Below are positions 8,884-18,060 of a stretch of DNA of 64,000 bases, piece after piece (the first letter of the stretch is position 1; each line of letters begins with the position of its first letter). The notes below the pieces were generated by a model that was given only the letters and a program-made list of their open reading frames with translations, did no database searches and had not been told where the DNA came from. The stretch lies in the NCBI RefSeq assembly GCF_003217295.1, contig NZ_QJTJ01000012.1, forward strand, positions 36,215 to 100,214, read 5' to 3'. Both the position numbers and the translations under genes were made by a program. The DNA comes from Ureibacillus chungkukjangi. Its GTDB lineage: Bacteria > Bacillota > Bacilli > Bacillales_A > Planococcaceae.

Positions 8884-10434
8884 GTGCGTATGAAACGCTA
8901 TATTCAGGTAAAGGACCGGCTGATAGTTTTGATGATTGTTTGTATATTGTCGAACTGTATTTTTGCAATTTTCAGTATGGATTATTTGCGCAAAATGGAA
9001 AATAACACGGAAAAAATGTATAAGGAAAAGCTTTTGGCTGTTAATGCAATTGCTGACATGGAGGCGTTCGTACATACAGGTGACCTAAGCCAGGCTAATG
9101 AAGCTCATGCCTCGTTAAAGGAATATCAGTTTGATTCGAAAATGCAATTTTACATAACGAATTTAGCTTCTGCCTTTGAAAGTGGTGATGGAGGCGAGAT
9201 CCTGACTTTATCACAGGAAATGAAGGAATATGTAACTTCTCGAGCAGAAAGCCAACTAAATTCCCATCAGCAGGACATAGCATTCGGCTACATGCTGTTA
9301 ACAGGCGTTTCTGTGGGGATGATTTTAATCATTATCATTCTGAGTATCGGTGCTACTAGGTCCGTGAATCTCCCAACAAGGCAATTGAAAAGGCTGCTAA
9401 AGCAAGCACAGCAAGGGGATTTTACGCAGACAGCCCAATATGACTCAAAGGATGAGCTTGGCGAGGTCATGTTAAGCTACAATCAAATGGCCACCGAAGT
9501 GAAGGAACTGTTAAAAACAGTTCAGCGAAGTGCCGTATCAGTTCACAAGGCGAATGATCAGCTACAGGCTGCTTCAGAAAAGACAACAAAAGCATCGATA
9601 CATATCTCTCATGATGCGTCTGATTTAACAGCTGCCACGATTAGGTCAACGGAGCAATTGAATGTGAATACCAACGCATTACAGGAAATTGCCGATGGGG
9701 TTGTCCTGATTGCAGAGCGAATTGATTTTATAGAACAAAATATCACGCAAACGGTTAAGGAAGCCAATGCAGGAGTACAGTTTGTCATTCTAAACAATGA
9801 ACAAATGCATGAAATCGAACAGGCCGTGAAGAAATCCTATGATATGATGCAAATTTTAGTAGAGCACTCAAAGGATATCGAGCAGGTTATACAAATCATT
9901 AATTCCATTGCAGAGCAAACAAATTTATTGGCATTGAATGCGGCTATCGAGGCGGCTCGAGCAGGGGAATACGGTAAGGGCTTCAGCGTTGTGGCAGGCG
10001 AAGTTCGAAAGCTATCCATACAGTCCGTTAATTCCACAAAAGCGATTGAGGAAATCATTCAGAAGATTCAAGGGGACTCCAAGCAATCTGTACAATTTAT
10101 GAGCAGCGCACTGCAGTCCGTTCAAACTGGAATTGATACGACAAATCAAACCGCATCGAAGTTCCAGCAAATCGTGTCAGCAGTAAATGAAATCGGTCCT
10201 CACATAGGAGAGGTAGCATCGACAATTAACGTCATCACGGAAAATACAAAAGAGGTGGCCAACAACTCCTTGCACCTGAGCGAGGTTTCAAAGGAAAACG
10301 CCAAAATGATCGAGCAAGTATCCGCTTCAACGACCGATCAGCTTGACGCTAACAAAGAAATTCACGAGGAGATTCAGAAAATCTCAAGAAATATTCGCAC
10401 GCTTACAACAGCTATTAAAAGGTTTACAATATAA
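8884..10434 (+). CDS. Methyl-accepting chemotaxis protein
   Basis: 516 residues. Membrane spans lie at about 13-31 and 133-156 and frame a short (about 100 aa) helical extracytoplasmic sensor. A HAMP domain follows (about 157-215). The cytoplasmic signalling domain has the hairpin tip [39 protein letters not shown], which docks CheA/CheW. It senses an unknown stimulus and feeds the chemotaxis pathway. The sensor resembles the 4-helix-bundle type rather than Cache. GTG start nine bases after AGGGGAG; the ATG two codons later is badly spaced. Single-gene unit between two terminators; no other chemotaxis gene is in the window. Confidence 0.93.
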   Translation: MRMKRYIQVKDRLIVLMIVCILSNCIFAIFSMDYLRKMENNTEKMYKEKLLAVNAIADMEAFVHTGDLSQANEAHASLKEYQFDSKMQFYITNLASAFESGDGGEILTLSQEMKEYVTSRAESQLNSHQQDIAFGYMLLTGVSVGMILIIIILSIGATRSVNLPTRQLKRLLKQAQQGDFTQTAQYDSKDELGEVMLSYNQMATEVKELLKTVQRSAVSVHKANDQLQAASEKTTKASIHISHDASDLTAATIRSTEQLNVNTNALQEIADGVVLIAERIDFIEQNITQTVKEANAGVQFVILNNEQMHEIEQAVKKSYDMMQILVEHSKDIEQVIQIINSIAEQTNLLALNAAIEAARAGEYGKGFSVVAGEVRKLSIQSVNSTKAIEEIIQKIQGDSKQSVQFMSSALQSVQTGIDTTNQTASKFQQIVSAVNEIGPHIGEVASTINVITENTKEVANNSLHLSEVSKENAKMIEQVSASTTDQLDANKEIHEEIQKISRNIRTLTTAIKRFTI

Positions 10435-10439
10435 TAAAT

Positions 10440-10490
10440 TAAAAACTATTAATTTTCAGAATTCTACTTGAGATTAATAGTTTTTTTTGT
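10440..10490 (+). terminator. Terminator of the chemoreceptor gene
   Basis: AAAACTATTAAT and ATTAATAGTTTT form a 12-bp stem around an 18-base loop, with eight T residues in the descending arm and tail. Confidence 0.82.
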
Positions 10491-10528
10491 TATTTTTGAG
10501 AGACCAAGAAAAATAGAGGCGATGTGAA

Positions 10529-11143
10529 ATGAAAAAAATATTACTAACTGGATTCGAACCGTTTTTAAGCTTTAAAATCAATCCCACGATGCAGATTGTC
10601 GAAGTACTGAATGGAAAAGTCTTCGATGATTACGAGATTTGCGGACGTATTATGGAGGTCGATTTTAATAAGTCCTCCAATCAATTGAAGGAGTATATCG
10701 ATGACGTGCAGCCTGATATCATTATTTCTCTAGGGCTAGCAGGTGGACGCTACAAAATAACACCTGAACGAATTGCCATCAATATAAAGGATGGGGAGCC
10801 GGACAATAATGGCTTTGCGCCAGTTGATGTGAAAATTGCTGAAGAAGGTGCGGATGCGTATTTAACAACCTTACCGGTCCGAAGAATGGTAGATCGATTG
10901 AATGAGGAGGGCTATCCTGCAGAAATCTCCAACACAGCCGGGACGTATCTATGTAACAACATTATGTATGAGGGGCTTGCTTATGCAAAGAATCAGGGCA
11001 ATGTGTTGGCTGGTTTTATTCACATACCTGCGTCATTTGAGCTAGCGATTCAACATGGCAAAATTCCAGGATGGAATATCCGCGATTTAGTAAATGCTAT
11101 AGAGCTATGTATAAAGGAAACGGTCAGCTCGGCCAATGAATGA
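10529..11143 (+). CDS. pcp: Pyroglutamyl-peptidase I (peptidase C15)
   Basis: 204 residues. It removes an N-terminal pyroglutamate from peptides in the cytoplasm. The catalytic triad is visible: Glu80 in GGRYKITPERIAIN, Cys142 in NTAGTYLCNN and His165 in AGFIHIPA. The opening KKILLTGFEPF is the family signature. Length agrees with bacterial Pcp (about 200-215 aa). Its last eight bases overlap pxpB, so the enzyme that releases 5-oxoproline is made together with the enzyme that consumes it. Confidence 0.95.
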   Translation: MKKILLTGFEPFLSFKINPTMQIVEVLNGKVFDDYEICGRIMEVDFNKSSNQLKEYIDDVQPDIIISLGLAGGRYKITPERIAINIKDGEPDNNGFAPVDVKIAEEGADAYLTTLPVRRMVDRLNEEGYPAEISNTAGTYLCNNIMYEGLAYAKNQGNVLAGFIHIPASFELAIQHGKIPGWNIRDLVNAIELCIKETVSSANE

Positions 11144-11831
11144 CTTTCCAAAGATGATGTGGGTCAGCCAGAACACACTTCGTTTTGCATTTAGCGAGGA
11201 AATTTCACAGGAAAGCTTTCTGTTAGTCCAACATTTTAATCGATTTATTCGCAAATTTTTGCAGCATCAGATTATAGAAACAGTAGCTGGCTACTATACG
11301 ATTACAGTTTATCTAAAGGGACGTCAGCATGTAAGCTATGAGAAATTGCTTGAACAATGGCAGCACTACCAAATCGAAACGATGAATGGATCGCATCTGA
11401 TTGGGCGTGAGTTAACGGTGCCCATCTGCTATGATGAGGAGTTCGCGCTGGATATGGAACGAGTGATGGAGCATACGAAATTGAGCTATGAAGAGGTTGT
11501 TTCCTTACATAGTGGAAGAAGCTATGCTGTACATTTAGTTGGTTTTTTGCCCGGGTTTCCGTATTTAGGTGAGCTGGACTCACGGCTCCATGTGCCACGA
11601 TTGCAGAAACCTCGAAAGCTTGTGGATGCCTCTTCTGTCGGTATCGGTGGGCGGCAAACCGGCATTTACCCAATCGATTCTCCAGGCGGCTGGAATATCA
11701 TCGGGAGAACTCCCCATCGTTTATTTGATGTGAAAAATAACGAACCGACGCTATTTCAAACGGGCGATTCCGTCACATTTTACGCCATAACTAAACAAGA
11801 ATTTTATAATATGAATCAGGAAAGAGTGTAG
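11136..11831 (+). CDS. pxpB: 5-oxoprolinase subunit B (KipI family)
   Basis: 231 residues, the carboxyltransferase-domain family 1 protein. The motif HSGRSYAVHLVGFLPGFPYLGELDSRLHVPRL and the glycine-rich VGIGGRQTGIYPIDSPGGWNIIGRTP are characteristic. PxpABC hydrolyses 5-oxoproline to glutamate with ATP. The B. subtilis homologue was first described as KipI, an inhibitor of the sporulation kinase KinA; whether this copy has that role is unknown. It overlaps pcp by eight bases and is three bases before pxpC. Confidence 0.93.
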   Translation: MNDFPKMMWVSQNTLRFAFSEEISQESFLLVQHFNRFIRKFLQHQIIETVAGYYTITVYLKGRQHVSYEKLLEQWQHYQIETMNGSHLIGRELTVPICYDEEFALDMERVMEHTKLSYEEVVSLHSGRSYAVHLVGFLPGFPYLGELDSRLHVPRLQKPRKLVDASSVGIGGRQTGIYPIDSPGGWNIIGRTPHRLFDVKNNEPTLFQTGDSVTFYAITKQEFYNMNQERV

Positions 11832-11834
11832 TAA

Positions 11835-12704
11835 ATGAAGCCACTACTCAAGGTGACACGCCAGGGAGTACATGCTAGCGTACAAGATTATGGCAGGTTT
11901 GGATATCGGGCACAAGGAATTCCCGTGTCGGGGGTGATGGATCGGTATTCCTACGAGCTTGGCAATCAAATATTAAATAATGAAGCAAATGCAGCCTGCT
12001 TGGAAATTTTCGTGGGCGGCTTTGAATTTGAAGCATTAAGTAATCATACATACGTCCTCACCGGTGCAGTGGGAGATTACTATTTGAATGGAGAAGTGCT
12101 TGAAAGCTGGAAGAGTTTTCGGGTGAAAAAAGGCGATATTTTATCTCTGAAAAGTGCTGTTGAGGGATCAATTCTTTATTTAATCCCCCGGGGTGGCTTG
12201 AATGTAGAGCTCGTTTTGAAAAGCCGTTCCAGCTATCCTCTTGCTAACATCGGCGAGTCAATAAACGTAGGCAGTATTCTGTATGGCAGCGAGGTAGAGC
12301 CCCTTCCAAATATGCGAGGACTAATGGGGGATTATCGCCCGAAATTTGATACTGTGGTTCAAGTTCGCGTTTATAAGGGACCACATTTTGAGCTGTTTAC
12401 GAATGAGAGTGTAGAGCGGTTTTTGACTCATTCCTTTCAATACATAGGTGGCAACCGTATGGGCTATTATTTTAAGGGCGAAGGGCTTTTGCTGCAGGAA
12501 AAGAAAGAAATCATTTCGGAAGCGACACAATTTGGGACAATTCAGGTTCCATCAAGCGGAGAGCCAATCGTATTAATGGCAGATGCACAGACAGTGGGCG
12601 GTTATCCGATTATCGGAACTGTACACGAGGATGATTTGAGCAAGCTCACGCAGCTGCGTACGTTTGGTAGTGTAATGTTTCACTTGATGGAGGAGGGTGA
12701 CTAG
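11835..12704 (+). CDS. pxpC: 5-oxoprolinase subunit C (KipA family)
   Basis: 289 residues, the biotin-dependent-carboxyltransferase-like partner of PxpB. Signatures: VTRQGVHASVQDYGRFGYRAQGIPVSGVMDRYSYELGNQIL at the start and a C-terminal GEPIVLMADAQTVGGYPIIGTV. It is somewhat shorter than B. subtilis KipA (about 335 aa), mostly through a shorter C-terminus, but keeps the core motifs. Ribosome site AGGAAAGAG precedes ATG. It lies between pxpB and pxpA with three-base spacers. Confidence 0.93.
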   Translation: MKPLLKVTRQGVHASVQDYGRFGYRAQGIPVSGVMDRYSYELGNQILNNEANAACLEIFVGGFEFEALSNHTYVLTGAVGDYYLNGEVLESWKSFRVKKGDILSLKSAVEGSILYLIPRGGLNVELVLKSRSSYPLANIGESINVGSILYGSEVEPLPNMRGLMGDYRPKFDTVVQVRVYKGPHFELFTNESVERFLTHSFQYIGGNRMGYYFKGEGLLLQEKKEIISEATQFGTIQVPSSGEPIVLMADAQTVGGYPIIGTVHEDDLSKLTQLRTFGSVMFHLMEEGD

Positions 12705-12707
12705 ATA

Positions 12708-13445
12708 ATGCGAATGGATATTAACTGTGATATGGGGGAAAGCTTTGGTGCCTTTCGTATGGGAAATGACTATGAAATACTAGACTATGTAACTTCCATC
12801 AATGTGGCTTGTGGCTTTCATGCAGGAGACCCAATGATTATGCGTCAAACAGTCAAGCGTGCGATCGAAAAAGGTGTGAAGATTGGTGCCCATCCAGGCT
12901 ATCCTGATTTACAGGGATTTGGTCGACGCAATATGGATTTCACCCCCGAAGAAATTTATAACATGATCATTTATCAGGTCGGTGCATTACGTGGCTTTGT
13001 TGACGTGGAGAAGACCGAGCTTCATCATGTAAAGCCCCACGGAGCCCTTTACAATCAAAGTGCCAATGATTCAGCTAAAGCGCAAGCTGTCATCGATGCG
13101 GTATATGATTTAAATCCCAAGCTGAAGCTATATTGCCTAGCGGGTAGTTTAATCGCTAAACTTGCTCGGGAGAAGGGGCTGACTGTTTTTGAAGAAGCCT
13201 TTTCGGATCGCAACTACAACGAAGACGGCACATTAGTTTCTCGCTCCAATGAACAAGCGTTGATAACGAATGAGGATGAAATGTTCGAGCATGTAAAAGG
13301 GATTCTTTTGTCTAATGAAGTTAGGACGATTCAGAAGAAAGTAATCAAAATAAACGCACAAACCCTATGCATTCATGGTGATGGTGCGCACGCTTTGCAG
13401 TTTGCACGTAGAATTAGTGAGCTGGATGGTTTTTTGTTTGATTAA
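12708..13445 (+). CDS. pxpA: 5-oxoprolinase subunit A (LamB/YcsF family)
   Basis: 245 residues, close to the usual 250. The family signature is DINCDMGESFGAF...SINVACGFHAGDP near the start and HHVKPHGALYNQ in the middle, with the acidic and histidine residues of a divalent-metal active site. With PxpB and PxpC it opens 5-oxoproline to glutamate. It is last in the pcp-pxpBCA operon. The stop codon is followed within five bases by a 21-bp repeat array. I see no kipR-type regulator and no dedicated transporter. Confidence 0.95.
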   Translation: MRMDINCDMGESFGAFRMGNDYEILDYVTSINVACGFHAGDPMIMRQTVKRAIEKGVKIGAHPGYPDLQGFGRRNMDFTPEEIYNMIIYQVGALRGFVDVEKTELHHVKPHGALYNQSANDSAKAQAVIDAVYDLNPKLKLYCLAGSLIAKLAREKGLTVFEEAFSDRNYNEDGTLVSRSNEQALITNEDEMFEHVKGILLSNEVRTIQKKVIKINAQTLCIHGDGAHALQFARRISELDGFLFD

Positions 13446-13449
13446 GTAT

Positions 13450-13545
13450 ATCCGCCACTTTGAGGCAGAAATCCGCCAGTTTTTTCATTATATCCGCCAA
13501 TTTTTGTGTGAAATCCGCCACTTCACCTCAAATATCCGCCAAAAT
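13450..13545. repeat. 21-bp phased array, ATCCGCC motif (left of NERD gene)
   Basis: The motif ATCCGCCA begins at 13450, 13471, 13492, 13513 and 13534, exactly 21 bp apart each time, while the bases between copies vary. The motif is the reverse complement of the TGGCGGAT motif arrayed at 14615-14704, so the NERD gene between them sits in an inverted arrangement. The array stays open in one forward frame (a heptad such as EIRQF), but no start signal supports a protein. Confidence 0.9.
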
Positions 13546-13674
13546 AAAATCTTGCGAGAATGTATTGCAGGATTTTCTTCTAGCAAGTTAAAATCTAAGT
13601 AGAATTATATACTCGAAATTTCCTCTACTAAAACACCTCAATTCATATTATCCCACCTGAAAAGGAGAATGCTT

Positions 13675-14628
13675 TTGTTCATAAAAGACCGAACTATTCC
13701 CTCAAAAATTACTGTTTTGGATGCTTTAAAACGTCGGATTGATGTCAATCATCCGCAGCATGGCTACGTAAGTTCTTTGTTGCGACGGGCAGAAATCGGC
13801 TATCAAGGGGAGATGAAGGTAGACCGACTATGGAAGGAGCTTGCCGTGCCGACCAACGCTCTTCTTCTCCATAGCTATGAAACTACTAATGATATCGGCA
13901 ATTCGCATCAGATGGATACGTTGTTTGTGTGCCCCCACTTTATTTTGATTCTCGAGATTAAGAATGTTTCCGGCACGATTTGGTACGAGGAAGATAAGCA
14001 TCAGTTTCTGCGCAGGAAGCGAACGGGGGAGGTTGAAAGTTTTCAGAGCCCCTTTGATCAGGTGCAGCGCCATGCAGAGCTGATGGATAGAGTTGTCGGG
14101 CGCTTGGGGCTGGCGCTGCCGATTCACAAGGCGGTTGTGATTGCGGACTCCTCCACGATTATTGGCTCTATTCCAGAAGAATTTCAGATTTTCCATGCGA
14201 TTGGTTTGCCTGCAGAGCTAAAAAAGTTATTATTAAAGTATAGCAACACCGTGCTTTCACCCGTTCACTACGAGCTCCTAACATCCCATCTGCAAAGCAT
14301 ACATAAGCCCAGTATCTATGTGCCGAGATTCGATATCCCGCCACTTCGGATGGGGGCGATTTGTGAGTGTGGGCGTGGGATGAGGTTTCACTATGGCAAG
14401 TTTGTGTGTACCTGTGGAGTAAGATTAAGAGAACCGTTGTATCAAGGACTGCACGACTATCGATTTTTGAGGAGCGAGTGGATTGCGAATCGCGAGTTTA
14501 GGGAGTTTTTTTTGATAGAGAGTGAAGACTCTGCTAATAAATTATTAAAAAGAATGAAATTTTACTATGAAGGTAGCAACAAAGGACGTCGTTATCTTAT
14601 CCCCAAAGACGTTTGGCGGATATATTGA
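13675..14628 (+). CDS. NERD-domain protein (second copy type)
   Basis: About 317 residues. The NERD core spans about 45-160: YQGEMKVDRLWKEL, then MDTLFVCPHFILILEIKNVSGTIWYEE with the D...ExK active-site pattern. A cysteine pair set CECGRGMRF...CTCG near residue 245 suggests a zinc ribbon, as in the 1.1-2.0 kb gene, though the two proteins share little else. TTG at 13675 is seven bases after AAAGGAG and is the likelier start; an ATG at 13669 lies almost on top of the ribosome site. The final codons (WRIY, stop) lie inside the first unit of the downstream 21-bp array. Presumed nuclease; target unknown. Confidence 0.78.
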   Translation: MFIKDRTIPSKITVLDALKRRIDVNHPQHGYVSSLLRRAEIGYQGEMKVDRLWKELAVPTNALLLHSYETTNDIGNSHQMDTLFVCPHFILILEIKNVSGTIWYEEDKHQFLRRKRTGEVESFQSPFDQVQRHAELMDRVVGRLGLALPIHKAVVIADSSTIIGSIPEEFQIFHAIGLPAELKKLLLKYSNTVLSPVHYELLTSHLQSIHKPSIYVPRFDIPPLRMGAICECGRGMRFHYGKFVCTCGVRLREPLYQGLHDYRFLRSEWIANREFREFFLIESEDSANKLLKRMKFYYEGSNKGRRYLIPKDVWRIY

Positions 14629-14704
14629 AAAAAGTGGCGGATATAAATAAATTTTGGCGGATATATTAGAAAAACTGGCGGATATATGTCCAAAGGTGGC
14701 GGAT
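14615..14704. repeat. 21-bp phased array, GGCGGAT motif (right of NERD gene)
   Basis: GGCGGAT copies begin at 14615, 14636, 14656, 14677 and 14698 (steps 21, 20, 21, 21). The array starts inside the last codons of the NERD gene and is oriented opposite to the array at 13450-13545. Read forward it gives the heptad-like string LADILEK-LADICPK-VADF, which merges in frame with the next coding region. Confidence 0.88.
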
Positions 14705-14749
14705 TTCATTAATGCTGTACCCCAAACTCAAGGAAAAGAGGTCATCAGC

Positions 14750-15106
14750 TTGAATCAGATTATTGATTTCATCGCGATTAAACAGCAGAAGCAGGATGAG
14801 AAGCTTGATAGGATGTTTCGGAAGGCGAATTCGTTGCAGGATGTGCAGGAAATTGACAAGTTGGTGGAGGAGAAGGCGCTTGCGGTGCAGGATCACAAGC
14901 TTTTTTTGGCGTTTTTGAAATATTTGGAGGTAAAGGAGCTGGAACCGCAAGCTGTTTTTAAAGAAGTTTTGCTGTTGCCTAAGTTTCAGTTTGAGGAGCG
15001 ATACCAGATGAATTGGCATTCGGTGGTGCAGCTATGTTTTACGTTTCTCGCGATTTTGAAGAAGAATGATCCGCAGCAGTATTTGGAGTTTATTGTGACG
15101 AATTAG
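14750..15106 (+). CDS. Hypothetical helical protein
   Basis: I do not recognise this family. From TTG at 14750 it is 118 residues, soluble and mostly helical (NQIIDFIAIKQQKQDEKLDRMFRKAN, then VFKEVLLLPKFQFEERYQMNW, ending LAILKKNDPQQYLEFIVTN). The open frame runs upstream through the 21-bp array to a TTG at 14654, giving 150 residues with heptad-like LADI repeats. I prefer 14750 because AGGAAAAGAGG lies eight bases before it. If the longer form is real, the repeat array encodes part of a protein. It follows the NERD gene on the same strand and may be co-transcribed. Confidence 0.55.
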   Translation: MNQIIDFIAIKQQKQDEKLDRMFRKANSLQDVQEIDKLVEEKALAVQDHKLFLAFLKYLEVKELEPQAVFKEVLLLPKFQFEERYQMNWHSVVQLCFTFLAILKKNDPQQYLEFIVTN

Positions 15107-15405
15107 TTTGCAAAGGACATACCTCTCGTTCGCAGCAGTATCTAGGAAGGAAAAGTAGCTTTATGAGACTGCGTCACCAAACGCATCTCAAACTTGAAAC
15201 TGCTTCCACGCGCCCGCGACCCAACACCAAGCAAAGCAGTAAACACACACCACCCCCAACCCCTCATTGTGACAAATTCGTTAACTCCCCCCAGCCCGAA
15301 ACTTACATCACACACCTCTAAACCCCCGCCAACTCGCACTCCAAGCAGATGTTCATCTCATATTTCTTCCAATTCAAAAATAAATTATAATTTTAATACA
15401 CGTTA
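15107..15405. other. Intergenic region without a supported gene
   Basis: Two short open frames cross this stretch on opposite strands (15194-15424 and 15142-15339). Neither has a ribosome site or a protein-like composition. The C-rich tract around 15240-15340 shows no hairpin or repeat that I can name. Confidence 0.5.
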
Positions 15406-15435
15406 TTGTTCTTTCTACCTATAATTAGTTATAAT
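15406..15435 (+). promoter_or_regulatory. Sigma-A promoter of miaB-ricA
   Basis: A -35 TTGTTC (15406-15411), an 18-base spacer and a perfect -10 TATAAT (15430-15435) lie 56 bases before the miaB start. Confidence 0.7.
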
Positions 15436-15491
15436 ATTTAAATGGAGTTCGAATGTATGAAACCAATCTTGAAAGGAGTTTCTAAGATTCA

Positions 15492-17039
15492 ATGAATGAG
15501 GAACAACGATTAGCGAGTCAGCAAGTGAATCAACCAAAGCCTAAGAGTGCTAAGCCTGAAAAAGATTATAGCCAATATTTCGAACGAGTGATTACAGCTC
15601 CTTCTTTGAAAGATGCGAAAAAGCGTGGGAAAGAGGAAGTAAAGTACCACAAGGATTTCGATATTGATGAAGAGTTTTTACGTATGGGCAATGGGCGTAA
15701 GTTTTTCATTCGTACATACGGATGTCAGATGAACGAGCATGATTCTGAGGTAATGGCTGGGATTTTCATGCAGCTTGGGTATGAACCTACTGACAGAATA
15801 GAAGAGGCAGATGTTGTTCTATTAAACACATGTGCAATTCGTGAAAATGCTGAAAATAAAGTATTTGGTGAGCTTGGCTACCTATTAAAATATAAGCGTC
15901 AAAATCCTGAATTGTTAATCGGCGTTTGTGGCTGTATGTCACAGGAAGAGTCGGTTGTAAATAAAATTTTAACAACATATCAACATGTAGACATGGTTTT
16001 CGGTACACATAATATTCACCGCTTACCGAACATTTTAAAAGAAGCTTACATGTCCAAGGAAATGGTGATCGAGGTTTGGTCGAAGGAAGGGGACGTAATT
16101 GAGAACCTTCCAAAGCAACGTAATGGTGCCATTAAGGCTTGGGTGAATATCATGTACGGCTGCGATAAATTCTGTACATACTGTATCGTTCCATACACAC
16201 GAGGGAAAGAGCGCAGTCGACGTCCAGATGAGATTATTCAAGAGGTGCGTGAGTTGGCAGCTCAGGGCTATCAGGAAATAATGCTGTTAGGTCAAAACGT
16301 TAATGCTTACGGGAAAGACTTTGAGGATATTGAATACCGACTTGGTGATTTAATGGACGAGCTGCGCAAGATTGATATTCCGCGTATCCGTTTCACAACG
16401 AGTCACCCGCGAGACTTCGACGATCATTTAATCGAGGTGCTAGCAAAAGGCGGAAACCTTGTGGAGCACATTCACTTACCTGTGCAATCAGGCTCGAATG
16501 ATATTCTGAAAATCATGGCTCGTAAATATACACGTGAGCACTTCCTAGAATTAGTTCGTAAAATCAAGGTAGCTATTCCTGATGTAACATTAACAACTGA
16601 CATCATTGTGGGATATCCGAATGAAACAGAGGAGCAATTCCAAGAAACACTTGATTTGTATCGTGAGGTTGGATTTGAAATGGCCTTCACTTATATTTAT
16701 TCTCCTCGTGAAGGTACACCGGCTGCGAAAATGATTGATAATGTTCCTCAGGAAGTGAAAAAGGAGCGTCTACACCGATTAAATGCGGTGGTAGAAGAGT
16801 TCTCGGCTGCCGGATTGAAGCCACTTGAAGGGCAAGTAGTTGAAGTGTTGGTAGAAGGTAGCAGTAAAAAACGTGATGACGTACTTGCTGGTTACACACG
16901 AAAAAATAGATTAGTTAACTTTGACGGTCCTAAAGAATTAGTGGGCCACATTGTAAAAGTAAAAATACTCGAGGCGAAATCTTACTCCCTACGTGGTGAG
17001 TTTGTAGAGGTCGTACATCGACATGAGGTGGAAGTATAA
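15492..17039 (+). CDS. miaB: tRNA-2-methylthio-N6-dimethylallyladenosine synthase
   Basis: 515 residues, radical-SAM methylthiotransferase that adds the 2-methylthio group to i6A37 of tRNAs, acting after MiaA (encoded at 49.3 kb). The N-terminal UPF0004 domain supplies cluster cysteines C78 ([11 protein letters not shown]), C114 (NTCAIRE) and C148 (CGCMSQEE). The radical-SAM CxxxCxxC is C224, C228 and C231. A TRAM domain follows at about 450-510 ([12 protein letters not shown]...GHIVKVKI). An extra acidic/basic N-terminal extension of about 65 residues is usual in bacilli. AAAGGAG lies about 14 bases before the ATG, an unusually long spacing. The stop overlaps the ricA start by one base. Confidence 0.97.
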   Translation: MNEEQRLASQQVNQPKPKSAKPEKDYSQYFERVITAPSLKDAKKRGKEEVKYHKDFDIDEEFLRMGNGRKFFIRTYGCQMNEHDSEVMAGIFMQLGYEPTDRIEEADVVLLNTCAIRENAENKVFGELGYLLKYKRQNPELLIGVCGCMSQEESVVNKILTTYQHVDMVFGTHNIHRLPNILKEAYMSKEMVIEVWSKEGDVIENLPKQRNGAIKAWVNIMYGCDKFCTYCIVPYTRGKERSRRPDEIIQEVRELAAQGYQEIMLLGQNVNAYGKDFEDIEYRLGDLMDELRKIDIPRIRFTTSHPRDFDDHLIEVLAKGGNLVEHIHLPVQSGSNDILKIMARKYTREHFLELVRKIKVAIPDVTLTTDIIVGYPNETEEQFQETLDLYREVGFEMAFTYIYSPREGTPAAKMIDNVPQEVKKERLHRLNAVVEEFSAAGLKPLEGQVVEVLVEGSSKKRDDVLAGYTRKNRLVNFDGPKELVGHIVKVKILEAKSYSLRGEFVEVVHRHEVEV

Positions 17040-17476
17040 TGACAACTAAAGTTTACACAAAAGATGAAATCGTAGAAAAAGCAAAAGAAATCGCACATAT
17101 GATTGCTAACACGGAGGAAGTGGAGTTTTTCAAAAAAGCTGAAGAGCAAATCAATGAAAATCAAAACATCCGTGAAAAAATTGCGAGCCTTAAAACTTTA
17201 CAAAAACAAGTGGTAAATTTCCAACATTTAGGTAAAGAAAAAGCTGTAAAATTAGTTGAAGGCAAAATCGCGAAAATCGAAGAAGAAATCGATGAAACAC
17301 CAATCGTGCAACAGTTCAAGCAATCACAAATGGACGTAAACAATTTATTACAATTAGTTTCAAACGCAATCGCTAATAGCGTAACAAATGAAATCGTTGA
17401 ATCAACTGGTGGCGACATTCTTAAAGGTGAAACAGGCTCAAAAGTGCGCAACAGCGAACCAGGAAGCTGTTCATAA
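17039..17476 (+). CDS. ricA: RicA/YmcA, RicAFT (Y-complex) subunit
   Basis: 145 residues, helical YlbF/YmcA-family protein. RicA with RicF and RicT forms a cytoplasmic complex that binds 4Fe-4S clusters, directs RNase Y processing of mRNAs and promotes sporulation, competence and biofilm formation. The C-terminal tail GGDILKGETGSKVRNSEPGSCS has a single cysteine, C144, matching the lone cluster-ligand cysteine of the family. Its ATG overlaps the miaB stop (TAATG). The miaB-ricA pair followed by cotE and mutSL is the Bacillus order, here split by accessory DNA. Confidence 0.93.
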   Translation: MTTKVYTKDEIVEKAKEIAHMIANTEEVEFFKKAEEQINENQNIREKIASLKTLQKQVVNFQHLGKEKAVKLVEGKIAKIEEEIDETPIVQQFKQSQMDVNNLLQLVSNAIANSVTNEIVESTGGDILKGETGSKVRNSEPGSCS

Positions 17477-17500
17477 GATTTAAATAAGATGAAATGCTCG

Positions 17501-17541
17501 AGAACCCCTACATCCTCTATGGTTTGTAGGGGTTTTCTATT
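17501..17541 (+). terminator. Terminator of miaB-ricA
   Basis: GAGAACCCCTACA pairs with TGTAGGGGTTTTC around a loop of about 13 bases; a T-rich tract follows. Confidence 0.85.
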
Positions 17542-17633
17542 TTGTTTTGTATCTACCTCCAAATTATGAGTTTTTTAATTGTTGGGAGAGGGAAAAATAA
17601 AACAAGAAGCCAAAAAGAGAGAGAAGTGAGTAT

Positions 17634-17903
17634 ATGATAGATGAATTATTTGGCCTTTATGATTTATTAATCAAAAAAGAGCAAACGATGAATGAGACTC
17701 TTCAAATGGTAAGCAGTGTAAAGGGCAATCAATTCTTAGAGGAAGTAATTATCCGTACAGAAAAACTCATCGTGAAATCCTTTGGAGGTCAAGAGGAGCA
17801 TTGGCTAGAAATCAATCAATTTAATGATGCTTTCTTCCAATATCGACATAATTTTATCAAAAGGGATCATCTCATCTCTATAATTAAGAAGACGATAGGT
17901 TAA
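17634..17903 (+). CDS. Hypothetical small protein
   Basis: 89 residues, unrecognised. It is soluble and helical (IDELFGLYDLLIKKEQTMNETLQMV, then FNDAFFQYRHNFIKRDHLISIIKK), with no signal or membrane segment. AGAGAAGTGAG precedes the ATG at normal spacing and the codon use looks genuine. It stands alone between the ricA terminator and a lipoprotein gene. Confidence 0.5.
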   Translation: MIDELFGLYDLLIKKEQTMNETLQMVSSVKGNQFLEEVIIRTEKLIVKSFGGQEEHWLEINQFNDAFFQYRHNFIKRDHLISIIKKTIG

Positions 17904-18060
17904 TTAAGGTTCCAGCCCTTACCGCGTGAGGTGTGCTACCAGAAGTTTTGAATTTCTAGCAAAAACAAGGTTTAGGAACTAGAAAACCGGGCAATTTGTT
18001 ACTACAAATAATCTGAAAATAGCAAAAAAAATATATAATCAAAAAAAAGGAGGAATTTTT

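Noticed and set aside
13375..13602. A 75-codon frame running through the 21-bp array after pxpA
   Set aside because: It begins inside pxpA in another frame, has no ribosome site, and its protein is just the translated repeat.
15142..15424. Two opposed short frames upstream of miaB
   Set aside because: Both are low-complexity, lack ribosome sites, and one runs into the miaB promoter.
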